The notes under the pieces were generated by a model. That model saw nothing but the letters and a program-made list of their open reading frames with translations. It searched no databases and was not told the DNA's origin. From positions 1-47,539 of the forward strand of contig CAMAUZ010000064.1 in NCBI GenBank assembly GCA_945861535.1: a stretch of DNA of 47,539 nucleotides, read 5' to 3'. A program made the position numbers and the translations under genes. This document shows positions 15,586-24,470 of this stretch, one piece after another. Source of the stretch: Akkermansia muciniphila. GTDB lineage: Bacteria; Verrucomicrobiota; Verrucomicrobiia; Limisphaerales; BJHT01. How positions within the stretch are numbered: the stretch's first letter is position 1; every line of letters starts with the position of its first letter.

Positions 15586-18500
15586 GTGAACCCAGCCCCA
15601 TTTCAAAAAATCTTTGCCACCGTGTTCGGACGGCGAGCGCCCGGTGCTTTCCTCCTGATCAGTCTGCTGTCTTGCACCGTGGTGCGCGCGGAGGACTGGC
15701 CCACGTTCATGCACGATCCCGCGCGCAGCGGGGTGTCGCGCGAGACGCTGACGTTGCCGCTGGCGGAGTTGTGGAATTACACGCCGCCCGCCGAACCGAC
15801 GCGCGCGTGGCCGAATCCGCAGGCGGGCTGGACGGAGCTGCCGAAGCTCGCGTTTGACGACGCCACGCACGTCGCGCTGGCGGGGGACACGGTTTATTTC
15901 GGGTCGGCGGTGGACCACGGGATTCATGCGGTGGATGCGGCGACGGGCGCGCGGCGCTGGACATTTTTCACGGAGGGTCCGGTGCGGCTGGCGCCGACGG
16001 TGGCGGGCGGGCGCGTGTATGCGGGGTCGGATGACGGGTTCGTTTATTGCGTCGCGGCAGCCGACGGGCGGCTGGTGTGGAGCGCGCGGGCGGGGGCGGG
16101 GACGACGCGGATTCTCGGGGCGGGGCGGATGATGTCGCTGTGGCCGGTGCGCACGAGTGTGCTGGTGGACGGCGGCGTGGCGTATTGCGGCGCGGGGATT
16201 TTTCCGGCGCGGGAGCCGGCGGTGGTGGCGTTCGATGCGGCGACGGGGCGGCAGTTGTGGAAATCGGCGGCGGTGGCCAAGACGGAGGCGGCGGTCGCGC
16301 TGGCGCCGCAGGGGTATCTGCTCGCGACGGCGGACCAGCTTTTCGTGCCGTGCGGTCGCACTGCGCCGCTGGCGTATGGGCGTGCGGACGGCGCGTTGCG
16401 CGGGTCGATGGTGAAGGCGTACGCGGTGGTGGCGAGCAAGGGTGTGGTGAGCGGCGACTACGGCGTGCTGGTGGATGATCTGTATTATCTCGGCTCGCAG
16501 AATGAACTGCACTGCTATCGGCCCGATGGGACGCATGTGGCGACGTGGAAGGAGGCCGCGCAGTTGGTGGCCACGCGCGACCGGTATTACCGGCTGACCG
16601 GCCAGCCGCCACCGGCTTATGGCCGCAACACGGCGGAGCGAATCAATGCGGTCACGGCCTTTGACCGCACCCGAGCGGGCGAGGCCGTGCGGGCGGGCGC
16701 GATGCCGAAGGACGCGCTGCGCTGGAGCTACAAGGCGGCGAAACTGCAGACGATCATCGCGGCGGGCGCGCATCTGTTTGTGGGCGGCTCGAACGTGGTC
16801 GTGGCGCTGGATGTCGCGACGGGCATGCCGGTGTGGACGGGCCAGGTGGCCGGACTGGCGAAGGGCTTGGCGGTTGCGAACGGACGGCTGGTGGTAAGCA
16901 CGGACAGCGGGCGGATTCATTGCTTCGGGAACGGGCCGTCCGCCGGGCTGGCGATGAAGCCGGCGGCGACGGCGTTTCCCGCGGACGCGGCGGGGGCTAA
17001 CGTGGCCGCGCAGGCGGAGGCGATCGTGCAAGCGGCCGGGGTGATCCGCGGCTACGGGCTGGTGATTGGCGGCGATGGCGCGCGGCTGGCAGAGGCGCTC
17101 GCGCGGCGCACGGGCTTGCTGATTCATGTGCTGGAATCGGACCCGGCGAGGGCGGCGGCGGCGCGTGTGGCGTTGGCGTCGGCGGGTGTTTACGGCGCGA
17201 AAGTGGTGGTGGATCTGGTGTCGGCCACCGCGACGAACGGTCTGCCGTATCCGCCTTATTTCGCGAATCTCGTCGTGGTGGACCCGGCGGCGGTGGGGCA
17301 GGGGACCGTGACGGCGCGCGAGGTGTTGCGCGTGCTCAAGCCCGCCGGCGGCGTGCTGCTCGCGGGCACGGGCGCGCCGGATGCGGCGTGGACCGCGGCG
17401 GGCACCGTGAGCGCCGCCCAGCTCGGAAGCGCCGCTGCGTGGACGAAACTGGTTCGTGGTCGCCTTCCCGGCGCACGCGACTGGACGCATCAATATGCCG
17501 ACGCGGGCAACACCGCGTCGTCCGACGACGAGCGCGTGCGCGGTCGCCCCGAGGTGCTGTGGTATGGCGAGCCGGGCGCGGACAAAATGCACGACCGCCA
17601 TCGCCGCAGCGAAGCGCCGCTGTCGCGCGAGGGCCGCATGTTTGTGCAGGGTTATCACCAGCTCACGAAGACGCCGCTGCTGTTGAGCTTTGATGCGTAC
17701 AACGGATTGCCGTACTGGGAGCGCGAGTTTCCCGGGGCCGAGCGGCTCGACATCACGCAGGACTGCGGGAACCTCGCGGTGTCGGCCCACGGCCTGTTTG
17801 TGGTCGCCGAACAAGGGTGTCACCAACTCGACCTTGCCACCGGCGCGACCCGCAAGTCCTACGCCGTGCCGGCGCGGCCGGGCGGAACGAATGGCGCGTG
17901 GTCGTACGTGGCGGCAGAGGGCGATCTGCTCGTGGGCAGCGCGTCGGCGGGCTATCAATTCAGCGCCGCCGTTTTTGCCTACGACCTGCGGACGGGGGAA
18001 TTGAAATGGCGTTATGAAAGCCCCGCGATTCGCAACGCGACCATCGCGATTCAGGGCGGCAAAGTTTTTCTGGTCGAACACCGCGGACAGGCGGTCGCCC
18101 CGAAAGTGCTCACCGTCGCCGAGGCCTACAAAGAAATAGCGAAGCCAAAACCCCGGCCGCTCGGCCCGCCGGCACCGTATGTGCGCACGGTCGTGGCGCT
18201 GGATCTCGCGACCGGACAGCCGGTGTGGGCGCGCGATCACGACCTGAGCGGTTGCGGCAGTTGGACCGGGAGCCTGTGCCTCACGGCCAAGGACGGCGTG
18301 GTGTTGCTGGCGGGAGTTTACAGCGCTTACGGCAAACCGAAGGGCGACGAGGACGAACGCCGCGCGCTGGCGTTGTCCGCCACCGACGGCGTGCAATTGT
18401 GGAATCATGCCATCGGAAATCGCGTGCGGCCGGTGCTGGTCGGAGATCGTGTCATCGGCCGGCCGCGAGCGTACGATCTCCACACCGGCGCTGGCATCCT

Positions 18501-18786
18501 GCGACCCGGACCGAAGGGGCCGACGCCGTGGGTCGTGCCCGCCAACGGCGCGTGCGGCCAGATGTCCGCTTCCGCCGGAATGCTCTTCTATCGCGACGGT
18601 TACACGGTGATGCGCGACGCCGGCAGCGGCGGGCCGCTGATGACTTTTACCGGGATGCGGCCCGGCTGCTTGATCAACATCATCCCGGCCGGCGGCGTGA
18701 TCGTGCAGGTCGAGGCCAGTTCCGGCTGCCAGTGTTACCACGCCATCCAGTCCACGGTGGTGTTCGTACCGCCGGGAGCGGAGTGA
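15586..18786 (+). CDS. PQQ-like beta-propeller protein with embedded methyltransferase-like domain
   Basis: A 1066-residue exported protein. A signal peptide (h-region GAFLLISLLSCTVV, likely cut after VRA) precedes a first beta-propeller with PQQ-type repeats such as GIHAVDAATGARRWTF and GFVYCVAAADGRLVW (about residues 40-450). Around 465-610 lies a Rossmann-like segment resembling SAM methyltransferases: YGLVIGGDGARLAEAL, a following acidic loop VLESDP, and VLRVLKPAGGVLLAG. A second propeller region follows (about 630-1050; for example VVALDLATGQPVWARDHD). PQQ-like repeat proteins of this mosaic type are common in planctomycetes and Verrucomicrobia and have no proven activity. The start is uncertain: GTG at 15586 gives the best signal peptide; GTGs at 15532 and 15568 are alternatives. 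It is a single gene. Confidence 0.85.
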   Translation: MNPAPFQKIFATVFGRRAPGAFLLISLLSCTVVRAEDWPTFMHDPARSGVSRETLTLPLAELWNYTPPAEPTRAWPNPQAGWTELPKLAFDDATHVALAGDTVYFGSAVDHGIHAVDAATGARRWTFFTEGPVRLAPTVAGGRVYAGSDDGFVYCVAAADGRLVWSARAGAGTTRILGAGRMMSLWPVRTSVLVDGGVAYCGAGIFPAREPAVVAFDAATGRQLWKSAAVAKTEAAVALAPQGYLLATADQLFVPCGRTAPLAYGRADGALRGSMVKAYAVVASKGVVSGDYGVLVDDLYYLGSQNELHCYRPDGTHVATWKEAAQLVATRDRYYRLTGQPPPAYGRNTAERINAVTAFDRTRAGEAVRAGAMPKDALRWSYKAAKLQTIIAAGAHLFVGGSNVVVALDVATGMPVWTGQVAGLAKGLAVANGRLVVSTDSGRIHCFGNGPSAGLAMKPAATAFPADAAGANVAAQAEAIVQAAGVIRGYGLVIGGDGARLAEALARRTGLLIHVLESDPARAAAARVALASAGVYGAKVVVDLVSATATNGLPYPPYFANLVVVDPAAVGQGTVTAREVLRVLKPAGGVLLAGTGAPDAAWTAAGTVSAAQLGSAAAWTKLVRGRLPGARDWTHQYADAGNTASSDDERVRGRPEVLWYGEPGADKMHDRHRRSEAPLSREGRMFVQGYHQLTKTPLLLSFDAYNGLPYWEREFPGAERLDITQDCGNLAVSAHGLFVVAEQGCHQLDLATGATRKSYAVPARPGGTNGAWSYVAAEGDLLVGSASAGYQFSAAVFAYDLRTGELKWRYESPAIRNATIAIQGGKVFLVEHRGQAVAPKVLTVAEAYKEIAKPKPRPLGPPAPYVRTVVALDLATGQPVWARDHDLSGCGSWTGSLCLTAKDGVVLLAGVYSAYGKPKGDEDERRALALSATDGVQLWNHAIGNRVRPVLVGDRVIGRPRAYDLHTGAGILRPGPKGPTPWVVPANGACGQMSASAGMLFYRDGYTVMRDAGSGGPLMTFTGMRPGCLINIIPAGGVIVQVEASSGCQCYHAIQSTVVFVPPGAE

Positions 18787-18791
18787 AGGAA

Positions 18792-18974
18792 AAAAGCTCC
18801 AAGGGCAAAGTTCAAAGCTCAAGGGAAGGGCCAAGATTCCAAGGAACAATGGGGGTATCGTTGAACCTCGATGTTGCGTGGATGCCGGGCAAGCGATCAC
18901 GACACCGCATGCGGGCCGCTTGGTCCTTGGAAATTGGTCCTTCCCTTGAGTTTTGAACTTTGAGCTTTGAGCTT
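18792..18974. repeat. TCAAAGCTCAAGG...CCTTGAG...TTTGAGC palindromic element, full copy
   Basis: The left arm AAAGTTCAAAGCTCAAGGGA is answered on the right by TCCCTTGAGTTTTGAACTTT then GAGCTTTGAGCTT. CCAAGATTCCAAGGA and TCCTTGGAAATTGG form an inner pair. A half copy is at 278-324. It fills the gap between the PQQ protein and cytochrome genes. Confidence 0.8.
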
Positions 18975-19089
18975 CTTCCCCCACCCCCGCCGTTCCTCCC
19001 TCACTGCCCGCCAGCCCGCGCCTGAATGCACTTTTCCCAACTCACGTCTGCCAACCGGCAAATTACTGCCGCAACTGAATTGCAATATT

Positions 19090-19494
19090 ATGGCCTATAA
19101 AATCTTCACCGTAACAATTGGCGCGCTGACCGGCATGGCCCTCCTGGCCTCTGCCGCCGGCAAGGTTGACACGAGCAAAATCCCGCCCGCTTCCACGAAG
19201 AAGGGCGTCACCTACGACAAGGACATCAAGGCGATCTTCGATGCCGCCTGCTTCAAGTGCCACGGCGCGGAAAAGCAGAAGGGCAAGCTCCGCCTCGACA
19301 GCCTCGCGGCCACCCTCAAGGGCGGCGAAAACGGGAAATCCGTCCTCCCCGGCAAAGGCGTGGACAGCCCGCTCGTTCACGCGGTCGCGCGGTTGGTGGA
19401 AGACGATGCGATGCCTCCGGCCGACAAAGGCAAGCCGCTCACCAAGGAACAGATCGGCCTCATCCGCGCCTGGATCGATCAGGGCGCCAATTAA
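19090..19494 (+). CDS. Small exported c-type cytochrome (planctomycete/verrucomicrobial cytochrome C domain)
   Basis: A 134-residue protein with an N-terminal signal peptide (MAYKIFTVTIGALTGMALLA, likely cut after ASA) and a single haem c site CFKCH (Cys54, Cys57, His58). The sequence DIKAIFDAACFKCHGAEKQK, then GKLRLDSL and a later DDAMPPADKGKPLT...IGLIRAWIDQGA, is the usual layout of the cytochrome C domain seen in many PVC-group secreted proteins; the M of AMPP is the likely sixth haem ligand. The likely role is periplasmic electron transfer. It depends on the ResB/CcsA pair in principle. A strong terminator follows 42 bases after the stop. Confidence 0.9.
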   Translation: MAYKIFTVTIGALTGMALLASAAGKVDTSKIPPASTKKGVTYDKDIKAIFDAACFKCHGAEKQKGKLRLDSLAATLKGGENGKSVLPGKGVDSPLVHAVARLVEDDAMPPADKGKPLTKEQIGLIRAWIDQGAN

Positions 19495-19536
19495 GCCGTT
19501 TCCAAAATTTGAATTGCCGCCTCCCTGGCGGTCGCG

Positions 19537-19567
19537 ACTCCGGTGGCAACCCCACCGGAGTTTTTTG
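19537..19567 (+). terminator. Rho-independent terminator after the cytochrome gene
   Basis: Stem ACTCCGGTGG / CCACCGGAGT (10 perfect pairs), loop CAACC, followed directly by TTTTTTG. It is on the plus strand, 42 bases after the cytochrome stop codon. Confidence 0.92.
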
Positions 19568-19623
19568 TTTTCATACACGATCGATCACCGTCCCTCCGGC
19601 GTTGGCCAGCTACTCGTGATTAA

Positions 19624-19735
19624 AAACCACTAACCGGCACTAACCGGCACTAATGGAAAACCAAACCCGACTGCACGCCGCGGATGCGGTATCGGCGGGT
19701 TCCCATTAGTGCCAGTTAGTGCCGGTTAGTGGTTC
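19624..19735. repeat. CACTAACCGG palindromic element, copy 2
   Basis: AAACCACTAACCGGCACTAA opens the element, the centre differs from copy 1 (978-1089), and CATTAGTGCCAGTTAGTGCC then GGTTAGTGGTT closes it. One arm carries a single change (GCCAG for GCCGG). Confidence 0.85.
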
Positions 19736-19760
19736 TCAACCTCGAAAAAGCAGTCGGAAC

Positions 19761-19890
19761 CACGAAAGACACGAAAGGAGCAGGGCTGGCGGAATCAGGG
19801 GTTGTCATCTGGCGGGTGGGTTGTTCGGAAGTCGAGCCATCACGCTTTCCCCCCTTTTTTTCGGGCTTTTCGTGTCTTTCGTGTCTTTCG
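19761..19890. repeat. CACGAAAGACACGAAAG inverted pair
   Basis: CACGAAAGACACGAAAGG near the left is matched by CTTTTCGTGTCTTTCGTGTC on the right. The stretch lies between the preceding palindromic element and the stop codon of the NirA-like gene. No gene is visible here. Confidence 0.7.
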
Positions 19891-19956
19891 TCGTTCAACC
19901 CGACTGCCGTTTCCAGGTTCAACTGTTTCGCGGTTCCGCAACCGGCGGATCACGGT

Positions 19957-21714
19957 TCACCCCTCTCCGCCGAAAAGCACCTGCAGCGCGTTCAGATCAT
20001 GCCGCGCGGCGAAGGTTTGGAAACGCTCGCCGGGCTGGCGGAGGCGCAGGTAGGTCTGGAGCATTTTCTCGAGCAGCGGCTTGAGCTGCGCGACGGAGAC
20101 GCTGGAGAACACCTGCCGCCCGAGCGCCGCGTGCGCGCCGAAGCCGCCGCCCACGAAGACGTGGTAGCCCTCGAGCGTTTCGCCGGCGACTTTCACCTTC
20201 GTCGCCAGCAGGCCGATGTCGCCGAGGTAATGTTGCGCGCACGAGTTCGCGCAGCCGGTGAGATGCACGTTCACCGGGACATCGAGCGCCACGCGTTTGT
20301 CGAGGTGGCTCATCAATTCCAGCGCGTGGCCCTTGGTGTTCGAACTGGCGTATTTGCAATAGCTGTTGCCCGTGCAGGCCACGAAGCCGCTGCGCAGATT
20401 CGATTGCCGCCAGTCGAAGCCCATTTTCACCAGCGCCTTTTTCAATGTCTCGACATAGGTGTCGGACACGTTCGGGATGATGAGGTTCTGCCACACCGTG
20501 AGGCGCACCTCGCCGCTGCCGTAAAGGTCCGCGAGGTCCGCGATGCGCAACATCTGCTTGGGCGTGATCTGGCCGACGGGAATCGCGACGCCGACGTAGT
20601 TCAGGCCCGGCTGCTGCTGCGGAAACACGCCGACGTGGGAATGCGGGATCGCGGGAGATTTGAGATTGGAGATTTCAAATTTCAGATCGGCGGGCGTGCG
20701 CAGCAGTTGGAAGCCGAGGAGCTTTTCGGTTTCGGCGAGATACTGCGCCAGCGACCAGGTTTCGAGCAGGTGTTTGAGGCGTGCCTTCTTGCGGTCGGTG
20801 CGGTTGCCATTCGCAATGTACACGCGCACCAGGGCGGCGATGACCTTCAGGACTTCATCCGGTTTCACCAACACGCCGAGGTCGCGCGCGAAGGCCTTGT
20901 GGCCGGTCGCGCCGCCGAGGGCGATGCGGAAATAAACGCCCGCCGCGACCGCGCCCTGCGCCTCGGTGACGCGCACGGCCTTCACGCCGATGTCGTTGGT
21001 GTCCTCAAGGCTGCCGATCAGGCCGCCGCCATCGAGCGCGATGTTGAACTTGCGCGGCAGGTCGTAGAACTCGCGGTGGTTGATGATGATCTGCCCGAGT
21101 TCCAGCGTGTAGGGCAGCGTGTCGATCAGCTCGGCCGGATCAAGGCCCGCGGTCGCGTTGCAGGTGAGGTTGCGGATGTTGTCTGCGCCGGTGCCGCGCG
21201 AGTGCAGGCCGACGCTCTGGATGCGGCGCAGCACCTCGGGCGCGTCCTTGGGCTGGATGAGGCGGAGCTGGAGATTCGAGCGGTTCGTGATCTGCACGTA
21301 GCCGGTGGTCAACTGCTGCGCGACGTGCGCCAGTTCGCGCAACTGAAAGGTCCGCACCTGACCGCCGGGAATGCGCAGGCGCGCCATGAAACCCTCTTTG
21401 TTCGGCGCGAGGTAGAACAGCCCGTGCCACTTGAACCGGAAGGTGTTGTCCTTGTCCGGCGCCTGATTCGCCGCGGCGTGCTGGAGCAGGAGCGGATACG
21501 AATCGAGCGGATGCGACTCACGTTTGAGGCGTTCCTCGGGGATCAGATCCTCCAGCTCCGCCGGTGCCGCGCGTCCGCTCGCGGGCGTTGGCGACGGCTC
21601 GACCTCCCCGAACGTGAACCCGCGGTTGCGCAGCCCGGAGAAGAAGCCATCAAGGTAGCTCGTTTGCTCGGCGTTCAACTTTTGACCCGCGATCTCGGTA
21701 AGGGTGGGGGGCAT
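19957..21714 (-). CDS. NirA-like sirohaem nitrite/sulfite reductase
   Basis: A 585-residue protein of the nitrite/sulfite reductase family, which uses sirohaem and a [4Fe-4S] cluster for six-electron reduction of nitrite to ammonium or sulfite to sulfide. The cluster and sirohaem ligands are visible as CTGNSYC (CX5C, about residue 445) and CANSC (CX3C, about 485). Two ferredoxin-like half domains precede each core. Its neighbour on the operon side is a CysJ-like diflavin reductase, so NADPH rather than ferredoxin may feed it. Given the nitrate cluster, nitrite is the more likely substrate, but sulfite cannot be excluded. An insert LKFEISNLKS (about residues 342-353) comes from repeat-like DNA. 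The ATG at 21714 was chosen since upstream is repeat DNA. Confidence 0.85.
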   Translation of the reverse strand: MPPTLTEIAGQKLNAEQTSYLDGFFSGLRNRGFTFGEVEPSPTPASGRAAPAELEDLIPEERLKRESHPLDSYPLLLQHAAANQAPDKDNTFRFKWHGLFYLAPNKEGFMARLRIPGGQVRTFQLRELAHVAQQLTTGYVQITNRSNLQLRLIQPKDAPEVLRRIQSVGLHSRGTGADNIRNLTCNATAGLDPAELIDTLPYTLELGQIIINHREFYDLPRKFNIALDGGGLIGSLEDTNDIGVKAVRVTEAQGAVAAGVYFRIALGGATGHKAFARDLGVLVKPDEVLKVIAALVRVYIANGNRTDRKKARLKHLLETWSLAQYLAETEKLLGFQLLRTPADLKFEISNLKSPAIPHSHVGVFPQQQPGLNYVGVAIPVGQITPKQMLRIADLADLYGSGEVRLTVWQNLIIPNVSDTYVETLKKALVKMGFDWRQSNLRSGFVACTGNSYCKYASSNTKGHALELMSHLDKRVALDVPVNVHLTGCANSCAQHYLGDIGLLATKVKVAGETLEGYHVFVGGGFGAHAALGRQVFSSVSVAQLKPLLEKMLQTYLRLRQPGERFQTFAARHDLNALQVLFGGEG

Positions 21715-21725
21715 GGGAATTAAAG

Positions 21726-21985
21726 AATTGGACAGAAGCGCGGGCGGCCCGACCGCGAGTGCCGGAGGTGCGGATTGAGGCGTTGAAGGGTCGGGCAAAC
21801 GACGGGTGCAGCCGTGCGCTCCGGGGAGCGCACGCCGCTGGCGTGCTGTTTTCGGCGGCCCGCCGAAAACCTCGTACCACTAACTTTTCCCCGCCGAAGA
21901 GATGGCAGATCGGGGAACGACGGTTTGGGCGGGCCGCCCAAACCGGCACGCGGGCCGCGTGCGCTCCCCGGCGGGCGGGCGTTCC
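21726..21985. repeat. Array of short perfect palindromes between nirA-like and cysJ-like genes
   Basis: At least four hairpins follow one another: GTGCGCTCCGGGGAGCGCAC, TTTTCGGCGGCCCGCCGAAAA, GGTTTGGGCGGGCCGCCCAAACC and GGCACGCGGGCCGCGTGC. GGGCGGCCCGACCGC at the left end adds another GC-rich word. The 294-base gap holds no gene. Transcripts crossing it would be highly structured. Confidence 0.8.
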
Positions 21986-22008
21986 TCTCCCCATTTCGGC
22001 GTTGGGAA

Positions 22009-23814
22009 TCAATACACATCGCGTTGATACCGTTTGTCCGTTTTCAAATCCTGCACGTAAGCCTCGGCCTGCTCGGGCGTGCGGCCGCCGGCCTTGACGA
22101 TCATCTCGTGCAGCGCGGCATCGACATCCTTGGCCATGCGCCGCGCGTCGCCGCAGACATAGAGGTGCGCGCCGGCCTCGAGCCACGCCCACAACTCCGC
22201 GGCGTTTTCGAGCATCCGCGTCTGCACGTAAATTTTATCCGCCTGATCGCGGCTGAAGGCGAGGTCGAGCCGGGTGAGAAAACCAGCGCGCTGCATCGCG
22301 GTCAGTTGCTCCTCGTAATAGAAATCCGACGCGCGCCGCTGGTCGCCGAAGAAAAGCCAGTTGCGGCCTTTTGCGCCGACGGTCTGCCGCTCCTCGAGAA
22401 ACGCGCGGAATGGCGCGATGCCCGTGCCCGGCCCGATCATGATGACCGGCCGGTCACCGTCGGCCGGGAGGCGGAAGCCGTGCGAAGTCTGCACGAACAC
22501 CGGCACGGGCGTTTCATTCACCACCACGCGGTCGGCGAGAAACGTGGAGCACACGCCGCCACGCTGGCGCCCGTGCGCCTCGTAACGCACTGCGCCGATG
22601 GTCAGATGGACCTCGCCGGGATGCGCCTTGGGACTGGAGGAAATCGAGTACAGGCGCGGCTGCAACTTCCGCAGAAAACCCGCGAACTCGTGGGCCGTGA
22701 ACCGCGCCCGCGGCAGCGCGCGCGCCAGGTCGAGCACGTCGCGTCCGTAAAGCCACGCGTCCAGCTCTGTCTTGCGCGCGGGGTCGAGCAGCGCCTTCAC
22801 CGTCGGATCGCCGCCGCGCTCTGCGAAGGCCTGCAGCAAGGGCGGCGGCACATGCGTGATCACGTAGTCGCGCAACAGGCCGTCGCGGATCGGCTCGTCC
22901 ACGCCGGCCGAGGTTTTCACCTGCTCCTCGCCGGTGAAGCCGAGTGCGGCGAGCAATTCGGACACGAGCAGCGGATCGTTCTGCGCCACGACGCCGAGCG
23001 CGTCACCGACCTCGTAGGTCAGGCCCGAGTCGCGCAGGGAAATCTCGAAGTGCCGCACCTCCTTGCCCGAGCCGCTGCGGTTCAGCTTGCGATTGGTCAC
23101 CAGCCGCGCCGGGAAGGGATGCGCGCGCGTGTAGGTGGGCGTGACCGGCGCGCCGCTCGCGTCGTGACTGCCGTTGACCGCTGGCGATGGCGAGACGGCG
23201 ACTCCGCTCGCCTGCCCCGCTGAACCGCGCAGCACCGGCCAGAGATTCTCCACCCACGCCTTGGCAGTCGCCTCGTAATCAACATCGCACTCGCCGCGCG
23301 CGAGCAGGCGTTTTGCCCCGAGCGCCTCGAGGCGCGCATCGAACTTCTGCGAGGCCCCGCAAAACTCGGCGTAGTTTTTGTCGCCCAGACCGAGCACGGC
23401 GAAGCGGAGATTATCCAAGCGGGGCGCGGTTTCCGCGCTGAGCCACGACCAGAAACTCACCGCGTTGTCCGGCGGATCGCCGTCGCCCCAGGTGCTCGAG
23501 ATGATGACGAGCTTCGCGGCCGCGGGCAGTTCGGCTTTGGCGAAATCATTGAGCGCGAGCACGCGCGGTGCGAAGCCGTGCTTGCCGGCCTCCTTGCCGA
23601 CACGTTTGGCGAGTCCCTCGGCGCTGCCGGTCTGCGAGCCGAACATCACGAGCAGCGGTTCCAGCGGCGGCGCGGGCGCGGCGGGGGCTGACGCGGACGG
23701 AGCGCCAACTACGTTTGCATCGCCGAAAAGGCCGGCGAGATAGCCGTTGAGCCACGCGCGTTGTTCCGGCGTGAAGGGCGCGGTGTTGGGCAGGTAAGGA
23801 ACCGGGAGCGGCAT
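22009..23814 (-). CDS. CysJ-like diflavin reductase (sulfite reductase flavoprotein subunit type)
   Basis: A 601-residue flavoprotein that should pass electrons from NADPH through FAD and FMN to a sirohaem enzyme. A flavodoxin domain (about residues 52-195) has the FMN loop FGSQTGSAEGLAKRV and SSTWGDGDPPDN. The FAD domain (about 230-440) has RLYSISSSPK, and the NADPH domain has GPGTGIAPFRAFLEER and YVCGDARRMAKDVD. The C-terminus KRYQRDVY is the typical end of CysJ. A 51-residue N-terminal arm precedes the flavodoxin part. It lies between the DUF4202 gene and the NirA-like gene; the likely partner is the latter. No CysI-type haemoprotein is in the window, so nitrite reduction via this pair is an inference. 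Confidence 0.92.
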   Translation of the reverse strand: MPLPVPYLPNTAPFTPEQRAWLNGYLAGLFGDANVVGAPSASAPAAPAPPLEPLLVMFGSQTGSAEGLAKRVGKEAGKHGFAPRVLALNDFAKAELPAAAKLVIISSTWGDGDPPDNAVSFWSWLSAETAPRLDNLRFAVLGLGDKNYAEFCGASQKFDARLEALGAKRLLARGECDVDYEATAKAWVENLWPVLRGSAGQASGVAVSPSPAVNGSHDASGAPVTPTYTRAHPFPARLVTNRKLNRSGSGKEVRHFEISLRDSGLTYEVGDALGVVAQNDPLLVSELLAALGFTGEEQVKTSAGVDEPIRDGLLRDYVITHVPPPLLQAFAERGGDPTVKALLDPARKTELDAWLYGRDVLDLARALPRARFTAHEFAGFLRKLQPRLYSISSSPKAHPGEVHLTIGAVRYEAHGRQRGGVCSTFLADRVVVNETPVPVFVQTSHGFRLPADGDRPVIMIGPGTGIAPFRAFLEERQTVGAKGRNWLFFGDQRRASDFYYEEQLTAMQRAGFLTRLDLAFSRDQADKIYVQTRMLENAAELWAWLEAGAHLYVCGDARRMAKDVDAALHEMIVKAGGRTPEQAEAYVQDLKTDKRYQRDVY

Positions 23815-23841
23815 GGGTTTACAGCGGGATACGGCTGATTA

Positions 23842-24444
23842 TCACGGGTTCAGCAGTGCGCGTTGGATCAGCGCGGTTTCACGCGCGCCGAACGAGAGCT
23901 GGAGGGCCTCGTTCTGTGCGGCGATGGACATTTTCCCCCACGACTTGCGGAGGGCGTTCACCACCTTCTCGACGTCGGTCTTGGCGGCGAGATCGGCGAA
24001 TTGAAACTCGAGGAAGACCAGGCAGAGCGCGTCTTCGATGACGCGGCTGTCGGGGTCGGCGGGGAAATTTTTCTTCAGATTCAGCGCCTGGACCTGGGCG
24101 ATCAACTCCTCGTCGTAACCGACTTCGCGCAGGATTTCGCCGGCTTTCGCGGCGTGGAATTTTTTCAATTCCGCGCGCCACTTGAGGTAGCCGGCGCGGT
24201 CCATCGGGTGGCGGCTGCGCGGGCTTTCCCAACGGCACAGATGCTGGCAGCGCGCGGCGAGGCGGAGCGCTTCGGAGGCGTCGGGACAAAGGCGGAGCAC
24301 CCAGGCGGTCAGGCGTTCGGCATAGACCAGTTCGCGCGGGCGCGCCACGCCGCCGACCAGTTCGGCGTTCGGGTCGCGGGCATTCGCCTCGTCGAAACGC
24401 CGCAGGGCATTGGCGAATCGAGTTTGATCGAAAGGCGGCGGCAT
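23842..24444 (-). CDS. DUF4202 family protein
   Basis: A 200-residue soluble protein of the DUF4202 family. It is recognisable by FDEANARDPN near the N-terminus, then RCQHLCRWESPR and the long basic stretch RAGYLKWRAELKKFHAAKA. The histidines and acidic residues (H, E, D in EDALCLVFLEFQFADLA) suggest an HD-like, possibly metal-binding helical fold, but this is inference. Genes of this family recur in nitrate and nitrite assimilation operons; no function is known. Here it is 27 bases upstream of the cysJ-like gene and 26 bases downstream of nirD. The ATG at 24444 begins MPPPFDQTRF. Confidence 0.82.
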   Translation of the reverse strand: MPPPFDQTRFANALRRFDEANARDPNAELVGGVARPRELVYAERLTAWVLRLCPDASEALRLAARCQHLCRWESPRSRHPMDRAGYLKWRAELKKFHAAKAGEILREVGYDEELIAQVQALNLKKNFPADPDSRVIEDALCLVFLEFQFADLAAKTDVEKVVNALRKSWGKMSIAAQNEALQLSFGARETALIQRALLNP

Positions 24445-24470
24445 GACGCGGAGGCGGGCGCGGGGCGCGG

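Noticed and set aside
15457-18984. 1175-codon open frame on the minus strand
   Set aside because: It is antisense to the PQQ protein gene; its translation is Arg/His-rich with no domain. GC-rich third positions keep it open.
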